From: Oceanihabitans sp.
GTDB taxonomy: Bacteria; Bacteroidota; Bacteroidia; Flavobacteriales; Flavobacteriaceae
Reading direction: 5' to 3'
NCBI GenBank assembly: GCA_018067265.1
Contig: JAGPUY010000208.1
Coordinates: 1 to 6,472 of the forward strand
Length of the DNA: 6,472 nt
Part shown: positions 1 through 6,358 of the stretch, piece by piece
Position numbering within the stretch: position 1 is the first letter of the stretch
Layout of the letters: each line of letters opens with the position of its first letter
The notes under the pieces: model-generated
Database searches by the model: none
What the model saw: only the letters and a program-made list of their open reading frames with translations
What the model was told of the DNA's origin: nothing
Made by a program: the position numbers and the translations under genes

Positions 1-1284
1 ATTTTAGCAATTGCTACTGCAAATATTTTGTTTTTTATCTATTCTGGTTTTGCAATGACGCTAAAACGCAGAAAGTCTAAACTAAAAAATAAGTACAAAA
101 AAGGCGCTTGTAAATATGTGATTTTAGTAGGTTCAGAAAACGGAAACACCTTGCCTTTTGCCAACCAATTGCAACAACAATTAATAAAAGCAGGCCAAAC
201 CGTTTACATCACAGAGCTTAATAATTACGATACGTATCGTAAAGCAGAGCATATTATAGTGATGACTTCTACCTATGGCGAAGGCGAAGCGCCAACCAAT
301 GCCAATGTGTTTTTAGACCGATTAAAAACCGTAAAACAAAAACAAGATATAAGCTATTCTGTAGTTGGTTTTGGATCTTTAGCATATCCCGATTTTTGTA
401 AATTTGCTTACGATGTAGATGCTGCGATGCAGCTTCCGTTGCAACAAGAATTACCCGTTTTTACCATCAACGATAAATCGGTAGCATCCTTTGAAGAATG
501 GATAACCCTTTGGAACCAAAATAGAAAACTTCCTATTCATATTTCCAAAGAAAAACTAGCAAAAAAACCAAGGTTAAACAACACACTTACGGTCGTAGAA
601 AAAACCAAAGCAGAAGACCATACCGATAATACTTTTCTAATCACATTAAAGTCGAATACTACAAAATTCAACTCCGGAGATTTGTTGGCTATTTATCCTG
701 AAAACGATTACAGAGAGCGTTTGTATTCTATTGGAAAAGTAAACGGAAACGTACAATTAAGTATAAAGCTACATGAAAACGGATTGGGCTCCAGTTTCTT
801 AAATACCTTAAATAAAGGAGACGTTTTTAAAGCACGAATAGTAAAAAACACCGCCTTTCATTTTCCTAAAAAAGCTTCCAGAGTCCTCTTAATTGCCAAC
901 GGAACAGGAATTGCTCCCTTTCTAGGAATGCTAGACCAAAACAGCAAAAATATAGAAACCCATTTGTATTATGGGTTAAGACAAAACGCTTCGTTTAACC
1001 TGTATCGTGATGCCATTAAAGAAAATCATAACCGTGAGAAATTCACTAAATTAAAGTTGGCATTTTCCAAAGAAGCGCCTAAAACCTATGTGCAAGATCT
1101 TTTACAAAGAGATGCTTTATTTGTTGCCGAAACATTAATGAATAAAGGCGTAATTATGATTTGCGGATCCTTGGCGATGCAAAACGATGTATTGGCCGTA
1201 TTAAATACTATTACCACCGAAAAATTAAACCTTCCGTTAAGCATATTTATAGAAAAAAATCAGATAAAAACAGATTGTTACTAA
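1..1284 (+). CDS. PepSY-type membrane flavoreductase (flavodoxin + FAD + NADPH domains), 5' end missing
   Basis: This is the C-terminal 427 residues of a larger protein. The frame is open from base 1, so the TTG at 28 and the ATG at 55 are internal codons, not starts. The first codons read as the end of a hydrophobic membrane helix (LFFIYSGFAM) followed by a basic KRRKSK stretch, as expected at the cytoplasmic face. A flavodoxin domain follows (about 115-540), with a phosphate loop GSENGNT and the FMN loop TSTYGEGEAPTN at 265-300. Next comes a ferredoxin-reductase-type FAD domain with RLYSIG at 718-735, then an NADPH domain with GTGIAPF at 901-921, MICGSLAMQNDV at 1156-1191 and an aromatic C-terminus (DCY). 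The family passes electrons from NADPH through FAD and FMN. Versions with an N-terminal PepSY/membrane region sit near siderophore uptake genes and are thought to reduce ferric iron. The PepSY part lies outside the window, so that assignment is inferred. The common label sulfite reductase flavoprotein would be misleading for a membrane-anchored protein. Confidence 0.88.
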   Translation: MLAIATANILFFIYSGFAMTLKRRKSKLKNKYKKGACKYVILVGSENGNTLPFANQLQQQLIKAGQTVYITELNNYDTYRKAEHIIVMTSTYGEGEAPTNANVFLDRLKTVKQKQDISYSVVGFGSLAYPDFCKFAYDVDAAMQLPLQQELPVFTINDKSVASFEEWITLWNQNRKLPIHISKEKLAKKPRLNNTLTVVEKTKAEDHTDNTFLITLKSNTTKFNSGDLLAIYPENDYRERLYSIGKVNGNVQLSIKLHENGLGSSFLNTLNKGDVFKARIVKNTAFHFPKKASRVLLIANGTGIAPFLGMLDQNSKNIETHLYYGLRQNASFNLYRDAIKENHNREKFTKLKLAFSKEAPKTYVQDLLQRDALFVAETLMNKGVIMICGSLAMQNDVLAVLNTITTEKLNLPLSIFIEKNQIKTDCY

Positions 1285-1302
1285 TCCCTAAAAGAGAAGT
1301 CT

Positions 1303-1656
1303 ATGTGTACTAATATTAAAACTATATCTAAAGTTACCAGTGGCGAATTATCTATTTGCACGAACTGTAATGTATATCATTTAGAATTTAATAATATCTA
1401 TTTTGAATTTTCAGAAGCACAATATAAACAGTTTAAAAAATATCTTTTAGCAATAGAAGAAGTGTATTGGGAGAACAAATATGTAGACGCAAAAGTAAAG
1501 CGAAAAATCCCTATTCCATCTTTACAATCTAATCTTGTTTTGATGTTTAATAGACAAGAAATAAAAGAATTAAAATCTCTTTTTTGTAATAAAGAGCATG
1601 TGTATACTAAGTATATAAACGTAGACGATATCGACTACACGCTAATTTTAAATTAG
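1303..1656 (+). CDS. small Cys/His-containing conserved protein, probably DUF6686 family
   Basis: This is a 117-residue soluble protein with no signal peptide or membrane helix. The ATG at 1303 is preceded by a purine-rich AGAGAAG about four bases upstream. It lies 18 bases after the flavoreductase gene on the same strand, so co-transcription is likely. From memory the sequence matches a family of flavobacterial proteins labelled DUF6686; I could not search to confirm this. Visible features are a CTNC (CxxC) motif at residues 19-22 followed by His26, a basic-proline stretch KRKIPIP at 66-72, a second Cys-x3-His pair at 95 and 99, and an acidic VDDIDYT near the C-terminus. The Cys and His residues could bind a metal, and the neighbouring reductase makes a link to iron plausible. 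Both ideas are inference, and no function is known to me. Confidence 0.85.
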   Translation: MCTNIKTISKVTSGELSICTNCNVYHLEFNNIYFEFSEAQYKQFKKYLLAIEEVYWENKYVDAKVKRKIPIPSLQSNLVLMFNRQEIKELKSLFCNKEHVYTKYINVDDIDYTLILN

Positions 1657-1659
1657 TAT

Positions 1660-2181
1660 TTAAATGGCTTCGGTTTCTGGGGTTTCTTCTTCTTTTTCTT
1701 CCGCTTTAATAATACTCGGGAAAATCATTGGAGCAAGCGATTTTACAGGTTCATATAAAATAGAATCCTTTAAATCTTCTTCGCCTACAAAAGGTATCGT
1801 ATTATTCATTCGGTTAAATACAACAAGAATAATACTCAGAATTAAACCAATTTTTAAAGCACCAAAAACACCACCTAATAACTTATTTATAATACCTAAA
1901 GCCGCAAAATCGGCAAGTTTAGTTAACGCTTTTCCAGCAAGAGATATCACCAAAATGATAACTATAAAAGTGATAGCAAAAGCAACAATGTTAATATATT
2001 TCTCTTCCCAACTTACCTTGCTTGCTAAAAACTCTGCAGCAAAACTACTAAAATGTATAGCACCATAAACACCGGCAACCAAGGCTACAAGGGAAGCAAC
2101 TTCTACAAAAAGTCCTTTCATAAATCCTCTAACCAATCCAAAAAGAAGTAATGCTCCTAAAATAATATCTAAAACGCTCAT
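1660..2181 (-). CDS. CvpA family inner-membrane protein
   Basis: This is a 173-residue protein with four predicted membrane helices at about residues 3-17, 24-45, 62-84 and 100-123. The family signature is clear at the N-terminus: a short first helix, then RGFMKGLFVEVASL with the conserved glycines and glutamate, and a second helix with GVYGA. A loop at 124-160 leads into a highly acidic C-terminal tail (EEKEEETPETEAI). CvpA proteins are named after the E. coli gene needed for colicin V production. They are also linked to envelope stress and bile resistance, but their molecular activity is not settled. The ATG at 2181 gives the usual family length and lies 17 bases downstream of a good promoter core. 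The gene runs head-on into the 1303-1656 gene with three bases between stops, and is divergent from the gene at 2334. Confidence 0.92.
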   Translation of the reverse strand: MSVLDIILGALLLFGLVRGFMKGLFVEVASLVALVAGVYGAIHFSSFAAEFLASKVSWEEKYINIVAFAITFIVIILVISLAGKALTKLADFAALGIINKLLGGVFGALKIGLILSIILVVFNRMNNTIPFVGEEDLKDSILYEPVKSLAPMIFPSIIKAEEKEEETPETEAI

Positions 2182-2198
2182 AAAAATTAGAATTTTGT

Positions 2199-2206
2199 CA
2201 AATATA
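2199..2206 (-). promoter_or_regulatory. promoter core (TATATTTG) for cvpA
   Basis: Read on the minus strand, the sequence is TATATTTG, an exact match to the Bacteroidota -7 consensus TAnnTTTG. It ends 17 bases before the cvpA start codon, so the untranslated leader would be only about ten bases long. No good TTTG -33 element is seen at the usual 19-21 base spacing; one TTTG lies only seven bases away. The call rests on the core match and its position. Confidence 0.6.
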
Positions 2207-2239
2207 GAGAAAACAAATCTTCTCTCCTTTTTTTAATTA

Positions 2240-2263
2240 GAGATGTCTCGAAGTGACGGCGAG
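2240..2263. repeat. degenerate fragment of an interspersed palindromic repeat
   Basis: This stretch contains a small palindrome GAGA-TG-TCTC (2240-2249), then CTCG (2247-2250) facing CGAG (2260-2263), and the phrase TCGAAGTGACG. From memory, phrases like AGAGAT...TCTCG...AATGACG are typical of short repeats scattered between flavobacterial genes. Here only a decayed part seems left. Another TGACG-ending piece occurs at 2839-2871. Confidence 0.4.
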
Positions 2264-2269
2264 GTTTAG

Positions 2270-2277
2270 TAACTTTG
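2270..2277 (+). promoter_or_regulatory. promoter core (TAACTTTG) for the 2334 gene
   Basis: TAACTTTG matches the Bacteroidota TAnnTTTG core exactly. It lies 56 bases before the ATG at 2334, which predicts a leader of about 50 bases that includes the hairpin at 2310-2327. It overlaps a direct repeat of GTAACTT at 2269-2275 and 2277-2283. No convincing -33 element is visible upstream, where the repeat fragment lies. Confidence 0.55.
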
Positions 2278-2309
2278 TAACTTAATAATTTTAGTTTAAT
2301 TTAAAAATA

Positions 2310-2327
2310 TTCCTGCTTTCGCAGGAA
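2310..2327 (+). repeat. hairpin TTCCTGC-TTTC-GCAGGAA in the 5' leader
   Basis: This is a perfect seven-base stem with a four-base loop: TTCCTGC at 2310-2316 pairs with GCAGGAA at 2321-2327. The same small palindrome is, from memory, a widespread intergenic repeat arm in flavobacteria and other bacteria. It ends six bases before the ATG at 2334. Its 3' arm carries AGGA (2323-2326) at seven bases from the ATG, a good Shine-Dalgarno spacing, although flavobacteria depend little on such sites. If folded in mRNA, the stem would hide the AGGA. Confidence 0.7.
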
Positions 2328-2333
2328 GTGAAC

Positions 2334-2690
2334 ATGTCAAGAGATACAGAATTAAAAGAACGTTGGGAGTTGGTAGTAGAAAAACTATCGAATCAATTTG
2401 CAGATGGCGACAAATTAGACTTAGATGCCATTATTTATTTAATAGGTTTACAAGAACTTGGGCAACTAGATAGAACCTTTAAAAAAGACCAAAAACTAGA
2501 CCTTATGCACATTGCAATCTGTAAAGTTCTTACACCTTATGGCTATTATGTGTTAGATTTTGTAGACGAAGAAGGTTGGCCGCATTATACCACAATAGCA
2601 GAATTACCACACTTAAAAGCAGGAGAACAAAGCGTTTTAATGAAAGAAGCCATTGTAAACTACTTTGTAGAAACTGGATATATTAAATAA
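2334..2690 (+). CDS. conserved flavobacterial protein of unknown function
   Basis: This is a 118-residue soluble, acidic protein with no signal peptide, membrane helix or recognised catalytic motif. The start is placed at ATG 2334 (MSRDTELKERW). An in-frame GTG at 2328 would add only two residues and would overlap the last base region of the upstream hairpin, so ATG is preferred. The N-terminal half looks helical: TELKERWELVVEKLSNQF, then DLDAIIYLIGLQELG. The central part reads LDLMHIAICKVLTPYGYY, followed by FVDEEGWPHY and a helical C-terminus. The orderly helix pattern and lack of low-complexity sequence argue for a real gene. From memory, similar proteins sit beside cvpA and pheS in other flavobacteria, but I cannot name a family. 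It has its own promoter core and is flanked on both sides by repeat elements. Confidence 0.85.
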   Translation: MSRDTELKERWELVVEKLSNQFADGDKLDLDAIIYLIGLQELGQLDRTFKKDQKLDLMHIAICKVLTPYGYYVLDFVDEEGWPHYTTIAELPHLKAGEQSVLMKEAIVNYFVETGYIK

Positions 2691-2693
2691 TAA

Positions 2694-2769
2694 GGGCGTT
2701 ACCACAAGGGTCGCGCTTTCCGCAGTCGCTATCCAAGATGAGCTCCAACAATGCTTCAATCGCTAACGC
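2694..2769. repeat. structured intergenic repeat with GCGTTA/TAACGC ends
   Basis: The element begins GGGCGTTACC and ends AATCGCTAACGC. GCGTTA at 2696-2701 is the exact reverse complement of TAACGC at 2764-2769, so the ends can pair around about 62 bases. The interior is much more GC-rich than its surroundings, with GGGTCGCGCTTTCCGC at 2708-2723 and a GAGCTC palindrome at 2740-2745. From memory, sequences of the form GGGCGTTACC...GGTCGCGCTTTCCGC...CAATC-CTAACGC recur between genes in many flavobacterial genomes. Their role is unknown to me. It starts three bases after the stop codon of the 2334 gene, so it lies in that gene's 3' untranslated region and might protect or end the transcript. There is no T-tract after it. 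Confidence 0.6.
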
Positions 2770-2821
2770 AAATCACAAGGAAGCTATGTAATTGTCCAGT
2801 AATTTTTTTATTTGCTATGGC

Positions 2822-2871
2822 AATCTCATGTTTTTTAAAGATTACTTCGTCGATTCCACCACGTAATGACG
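2822..2871. repeat. second palindromic repeat fragment upstream of pheS
   Basis: AATCT at 2822-2826 faces AGATT at 2839-2843, and ATTAC at 2841-2845 faces GTAAT at 2863-2867; the block ends with TAATGACG. The pattern AGATTACTTCGTCG...CGTAATGACG resembles, from memory, the scattered CGTAATGACG-type repeats of this phylum. Together with 2694-2769 it fills most of the 218-base spacer. The remaining bases 2770-2821 are AT-rich with no feature I can name. Confidence 0.45.
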
Positions 2872-2881
2872 ATATTTTATT

Positions 2882-2889
2882 TAAATTTG
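2882..2889 (+). promoter_or_regulatory. promoter core (TAAATTTG) for pheS
   Basis: TAAATTTG matches TAnnTTTG exactly and ends 19 bases before the pheS start, leaving a leader of roughly a dozen bases. That leaves no room for a leader peptide, attenuator or T-box. The expected -33 position falls inside the repeat fragment ending at 2871 and shows no clear TTTG. Confidence 0.6.
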
Positions 2890-2908
2890 CCACCTATTTA
2901 TACACACC

Positions 2909-3928
2909 ATGATAGACAAGATAAAAGAACTCATAGCAGAAGCCGAAGTATTTAAAGCACAATCTATAGAAGAGGTGGAAACATTTCGTATAAAATACTT
3001 AGGTAAAAAAGGATTGTTAAACGACTTTTTTGCAGAGTTTAAAAATGTAGCTAACGACCAGAAAAAAGAATTTGGTCAAACCATAAATAAGCTTAAAAAA
3101 ACGGCCGAAGAGAAAGTTAACGCTTTAAAAGAAGAGTTAGAAGGAAAAGAAGAAGATAAAGGCGTTTATGCCGATTTATCTCGTCCGGGAGAACCAATAG
3201 AAATAGGAGCAAGACACCCAATCTCAATTGTTAAAAATGAGATTATCGATATCTTTTCTCGTATCGGTTTTAACGTAAGTGAAGGTCCAGAAATAGAAGA
3301 CGACTGGCATAATTTTACCGCATTGAACTTGCCAGAATACCATCCAGCACGTGATATGCAAGATACTTTCTTCATACAAACCGATCCGGATATTTTATTG
3401 CGTACACACACAAGTTCTGTGCAAGTCCGTTATATGGAAAACAATAAGCCACCAATTAGAACCATTTCTCCAGGAAGAGTATTTAGAAACGAAGCAATTT
3501 CTGCTCGTTCCCATTGTTTCTTCCACCAAGTAGAAGGTTTATATATTGATAAAGATGTAAGTTTTGCCGATTTAAAACAAACACTTCAGTATTTCACAAC
3601 AGAGATGTTCGGGAAATCTAAGATACGTTTACGTCCTTCTTACTTTCCATTTACAGAACCAAGTGCAGAGGTAGATGTGTATTGGGGATTAGAAACAGAA
3701 ACGGACTATAAAATCACCAAAGGAACAGGTTGGTTAGAAATTATGGGTTGTGGTATGGTAGATCCAAACGTTTTAGAAAACTGTGGTATCGATTCTAAAG
3801 TATATTCCGGTTTCGCATTCGGAATGGGAATAGACAGAATTGCTATGCTATTAAATCAAATTAGTGATATTCGATTACTAAGTGAAAACGATGTAAGATT
3901 CTTAGAGCAGTTTAAATCTGCATTATAA
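2909..3928 (+). CDS. pheS: phenylalanine--tRNA ligase alpha subunit
   Basis: This is the complete 339-residue catalytic subunit of the cytoplasmic alpha2-beta2 enzyme that joins phenylalanine to its tRNA using ATP. Its length is close to other bacterial PheS proteins. The N-terminal ~90 residues form the charged, helical coiled-coil arm, including KYLGKKGLLNDFF, that contacts tRNA. The catalytic class II core follows: EGPEIEDDWHNF and HPARDMQDTFF, then LLRTHTSSVQVRYM. Motif 2 is FRNEAISARSHCFFHQVEG from residue 192, and motif 3 is GFAFGMGIDRIAML with GMGIDR at residues 305-310. The ATG start is supported by the family-typical N-terminus and the promoter core just upstream. The beta subunit gene pheT does not follow; the gene ends in a terminator after 4 bases. 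The unlinked arrangement appears normal for many Bacteroidota and is not evidence of loss. Confidence 0.98.
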   Translation: MIDKIKELIAEAEVFKAQSIEEVETFRIKYLGKKGLLNDFFAEFKNVANDQKKEFGQTINKLKKTAEEKVNALKEELEGKEEDKGVYADLSRPGEPIEIGARHPISIVKNEIIDIFSRIGFNVSEGPEIEDDWHNFTALNLPEYHPARDMQDTFFIQTDPDILLRTHTSSVQVRYMENNKPPIRTISPGRVFRNEAISARSHCFFHQVEGLYIDKDVSFADLKQTLQYFTTEMFGKSKIRLRPSYFPFTEPSAEVDVYWGLETETDYKITKGTGWLEIMGCGMVDPNVLENCGIDSKVYSGFAFGMGIDRIAMLLNQISDIRLLSENDVRFLEQFKSAL

Positions 3929-3932
3929 AAAC

Positions 3933-3968
3933 AAAAAAAAGCGTTATTTTAAATAACGCTTTTTTTTT
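3933..3968. terminator. bidirectional intrinsic terminator between pheS and the S9 peptidase gene
   Basis: AGCGTTATTT at 3940-3949 is exactly complementary to AAATAACGCT at 3951-3960. In practice this gives an eight-base stem (3940-3947 with 3953-3960) and a TTTAA loop. Eight A's precede the stem and T's run on to 3968 after it, so each strand has a U-tract after the hairpin. It sits five bases after the pheS stop and six bases beyond the end of the converging peptidase gene, so it can end both transcripts. Confidence 0.93.
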
Positions 3969-3973
3969 GTTTA

Positions 3974-6331
3974 TTAGTTAAGTGTTTCCTGAAACAACTT
4001 ATAAATTCTACGGTATTCATCCGACCAGCTGGACGATTCTTTAAACCCATGTGATTCTAAAGGAAAAACAGCAAGTTCCCAATTTTCTTTTTTGAGTTCA
4101 ATTAGACGTTGTGATAAGCGTACTACATCCTGAAACTGTACATTGGTATCAATCATACCATGAAGCATTAATAGATTACCTTTTAAGCCCTCCGCAAAAT
4201 AAATTGGAGAACTTTGTTTGTAGGCTATTGGGTCTTCAACTGGTGTGTTTAAAATATTAGCAGTATAGCCATGATTGTAATGTGCCCAATCGGTTACAGC
4301 GCGTAAAGCAGCACCACTTTTAAAAGTGTCTGGTGCATTAAACATAGCCATTAAAGTAATAAATCCTCCGTAAGAACCACCATAAATACCAAGCTTGTCT
4401 TTATCTATATTTTGATTTTCAATCAGGTATTTTGCGCCATCCACTTGGTCGTCTAAATCTTTTCCGCCCATATGTCTGTAAATAGCGGTACGCCAATCCC
4501 GACCGTAACCAGCACTTGCTCTAAAATCGATAGCCAAAACCGTATAGCCATTATCGACTAAAAAATTATGAAACATATATTCTCGGTAATAGGACGACCA
4601 CCAATGATGTACATTTTGTAAATAGCCAGCACCATGAACAAAAACTACGGCAGCACCATTTTTTTTAGTTTCCGTAGGTTTGTATAAAGTTGCAGGAACT
4701 TGTGCGCCATCTCTTGCTGTAAAGTGTATGATTTCAGAATCTATCCATTCATAAGACTTAAAAACATCGGTTGTAGATTCTGTTAATTGCGTCATTTTGG
4801 CTCCAGCTTTGTTGGGCATCACATACAATTCCCAAGGCTTGTTGGTATAAGAATATCGAATAGCTAATTGGGTTTCATCTGGTGAGACAGTAACTTCATG
4901 CCCCCCTTTACGCGATGTAATTTGTTTCATTGTACCACCTTTTGCTGGTAAATGATAAAAATGATTTTCGTGCGGACTTACCTTATTACTGTTTAAAAAG
5001 AAAGTGGATTGGTCTTTAGATAAGGTCACATTTAAAATTTCGAAAGCACCTTGCGTTAATGCTTTAATTTTTCCGGATTTCACATTAGCGCTATATAAGT
5101 GTGCATAACCCGTTTTTTCAGATTTAAACCAAATGCTGTTTTTGTCTATCCAACCCATTACACCAGGGGAAAACCAACCTACTCCAGGACCACCAATCCA
5201 GGCATCATCATGCTGTCTGTCTATGCCTTTTAAGCTTCCGTCTTGTAGGTTTACTAACATAATCCAACGGTCTTTATAATCTTGAGAGGTAATGTTTACC
5301 ACAGCTTTACTGTCGCTTGAAAATATCGGACTGCCTATTTCTACATTTCTTGGGTTTTCATAAGTTGCTTGATAATCGGAAGGGTTTTCAGCATACTCTT
5401 TTAAGTATTTAGGTTTGTCTTTAATGCCTTCAATAGCATCTGTTTTTATTGGATACGTTTCCTCTGTTTCTAGGTTTAAAATCCAAGATTCATAGGTATA
5501 GGAATCACGGCCAACTTTAGTTCTTGCGTTTAAATTTTTAGTATAACCACTTTCAGTAACATAGTCTGGTACATCTGTGCTTTTGTTTTTTGGAGCAGTA
5601 TACAAACGGTAAATGACATAGTTTAAATCCGGTGAAATATCCATGTCAAATATTTTTTTGTCCCCTAAATAAACAGTTTTTTGACGATTAGCGCTCGTTT
5701 GTTCCTTTCTGTAGTTTTGCGCATCTGTTTCGTTTTTACGTTTTTCAAGAATATTAAAATGTTGTAATTGATCGTCTTCTAGCCATTGGTCTTGTGCATT
5801 AAGTTTGCGCTCTTTTTTCTTCTTTCCGTTTTTAAAATTGGTAAGCTGCGTGGTGGTTCCTTCGCTAATATCCCACTGGAATAAGTTGTTATTTAGTTTA
5901 TATATTATAGATTTTTGATCTCCAGAAAATATAGGATTAGATTCTCTGGCATTGGTATTCGTGATTTGTTTTTTCGTGAAACTTGTGGTGTTCATTAAAA
6001 ACAAATCGCCTCCTTTTTGGTACAGTTTCCATAATCCATCTTTAGAATATACACCAGTATTTGTTTTTTGTTTAAGATCTTCAAAAGATAGCTTCTGGGT
6101 CTTTTTTGAAGTGATATTTACTTGATAGGTAGAACGAATGGTATCGTTATTTGGATTCCAGCTAAAATAGATGTCTTTACTATTATCAGACCAACTCATG
6201 TTGGTAGGTAAGTAACCTATAAAGTCTTCCCCTTGCATGATTTGATCTATGGTAAGAACCGATTGGTTTTGAGTTTGCCCAACACTTAGAGCGGTTATTA
6301 GAAGAGAAATAAAGAAAATTAGCTGTTTCAT
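3974..6331 (-). CDS. secreted S9-family serine peptidase (prolyl oligopeptidase superfamily)
   Basis: This is a 785-residue exported peptidase. An N-terminal signal peptide (MKQLIFFISLLITALSVG, cleavage probably after Gly18) has no lipobox cysteine, which points to a periplasmic or secreted soluble enzyme. Residues ~25-540 form a beta-propeller with repeated SPD/SSD-type strands such as SPDLNYVIYRLY and SPDETQLAIRYS. Residues ~545-785 form the alpha/beta-hydrolase domain: VHGAGY around His566, GYGRDW at 608-613, nucleophile elbow GGSYGG with Ser653, Asp728 in HGMIDTN and His761 in ESHGF. The Ser-Asp and Asp-His spacings (75 and 33) fit the family. Such enzymes cleave short peptides. The elbow GGSYGG is more like acylaminoacyl-peptidase-type members than dipeptidyl peptidase IV (GWSYGG), so specificity is left open. 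A Lys/Glu-rich segment at ~168-213 interrupts the propeller. It is a single gene with its own promoter core and shares a terminator with pheS. Confidence 0.95.
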   Translation of the reverse strand: MKQLIFFISLLITALSVGQTQNQSVLTIDQIMQGEDFIGYLPTNMSWSDNSKDIYFSWNPNNDTIRSTYQVNITSKKTQKLSFEDLKQKTNTGVYSKDGLWKLYQKGGDLFLMNTTSFTKKQITNTNARESNPIFSGDQKSIIYKLNNNLFQWDISEGTTTQLTNFKNGKKKKERKLNAQDQWLEDDQLQHFNILEKRKNETDAQNYRKEQTSANRQKTVYLGDKKIFDMDISPDLNYVIYRLYTAPKNKSTDVPDYVTESGYTKNLNARTKVGRDSYTYESWILNLETEETYPIKTDAIEGIKDKPKYLKEYAENPSDYQATYENPRNVEIGSPIFSSDSKAVVNITSQDYKDRWIMLVNLQDGSLKGIDRQHDDAWIGGPGVGWFSPGVMGWIDKNSIWFKSEKTGYAHLYSANVKSGKIKALTQGAFEILNVTLSKDQSTFFLNSNKVSPHENHFYHLPAKGGTMKQITSRKGGHEVTVSPDETQLAIRYSYTNKPWELYVMPNKAGAKMTQLTESTTDVFKSYEWIDSEIIHFTARDGAQVPATLYKPTETKKNGAAVVFVHGAGYLQNVHHWWSSYYREYMFHNFLVDNGYTVLAIDFRASAGYGRDWRTAIYRHMGGKDLDDQVDGAKYLIENQNIDKDKLGIYGGSYGGFITLMAMFNAPDTFKSGAALRAVTDWAHYNHGYTANILNTPVEDPIAYKQSSPIYFAEGLKGNLLMLHGMIDTNVQFQDVVRLSQRLIELKKENWELAVFPLESHGFKESSSWSDEYRRIYKLFQETLN

Positions 6332-6358
6332 GTTGGTTTTTTAACAATTAGTTAGTTA

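Noticed and set aside
28..57. TTG at 28 or ATG at 55 as the start of the first gene
   Set aside because: The frame is open from base 1 and encodes a membrane helix running across both codons, so the gene begins upstream of the window.
1664..2068. Plus-strand open frame of 134 codons
   Set aside because: It lies entirely antisense to cvpA, whose protein has clear family features; the translated plus-strand sequence resembles no protein family.
2328..2333. GTG at 2328 as start of the small unknown gene
   Set aside because: ATG at 2334 is only two codons further on, is the stronger start codon, and is better spaced from the AGGA at 2323-2326.
2691..2908. Riboswitch, T-box or attenuator controlling pheS
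   Set aside because: The likely promoter core at 2882 leaves a leader of only about a dozen bases, and no leader peptide with Phe codons or terminator/antiterminator pair is seen; the structures there look like dispersed repeats.
3166..3411. Minus-strand open frame of 81 codons inside pheS
   Set aside because: It is an antisense shadow of a strongly conserved synthetase gene with no signals of its own.
3351..3533. Plus-strand open frame of 60 codons inside pheS
   Set aside because: It is an out-of-frame shadow within the pheS catalytic core.
3974..6331. Dipeptidyl peptidase IV as a specific name for the S9 peptidase
   Set aside because: The nucleophile elbow is GGSYGG, not GWSYGG, and the paired-glutamate motif that binds the substrate N-terminus in that enzyme is not recognisable.
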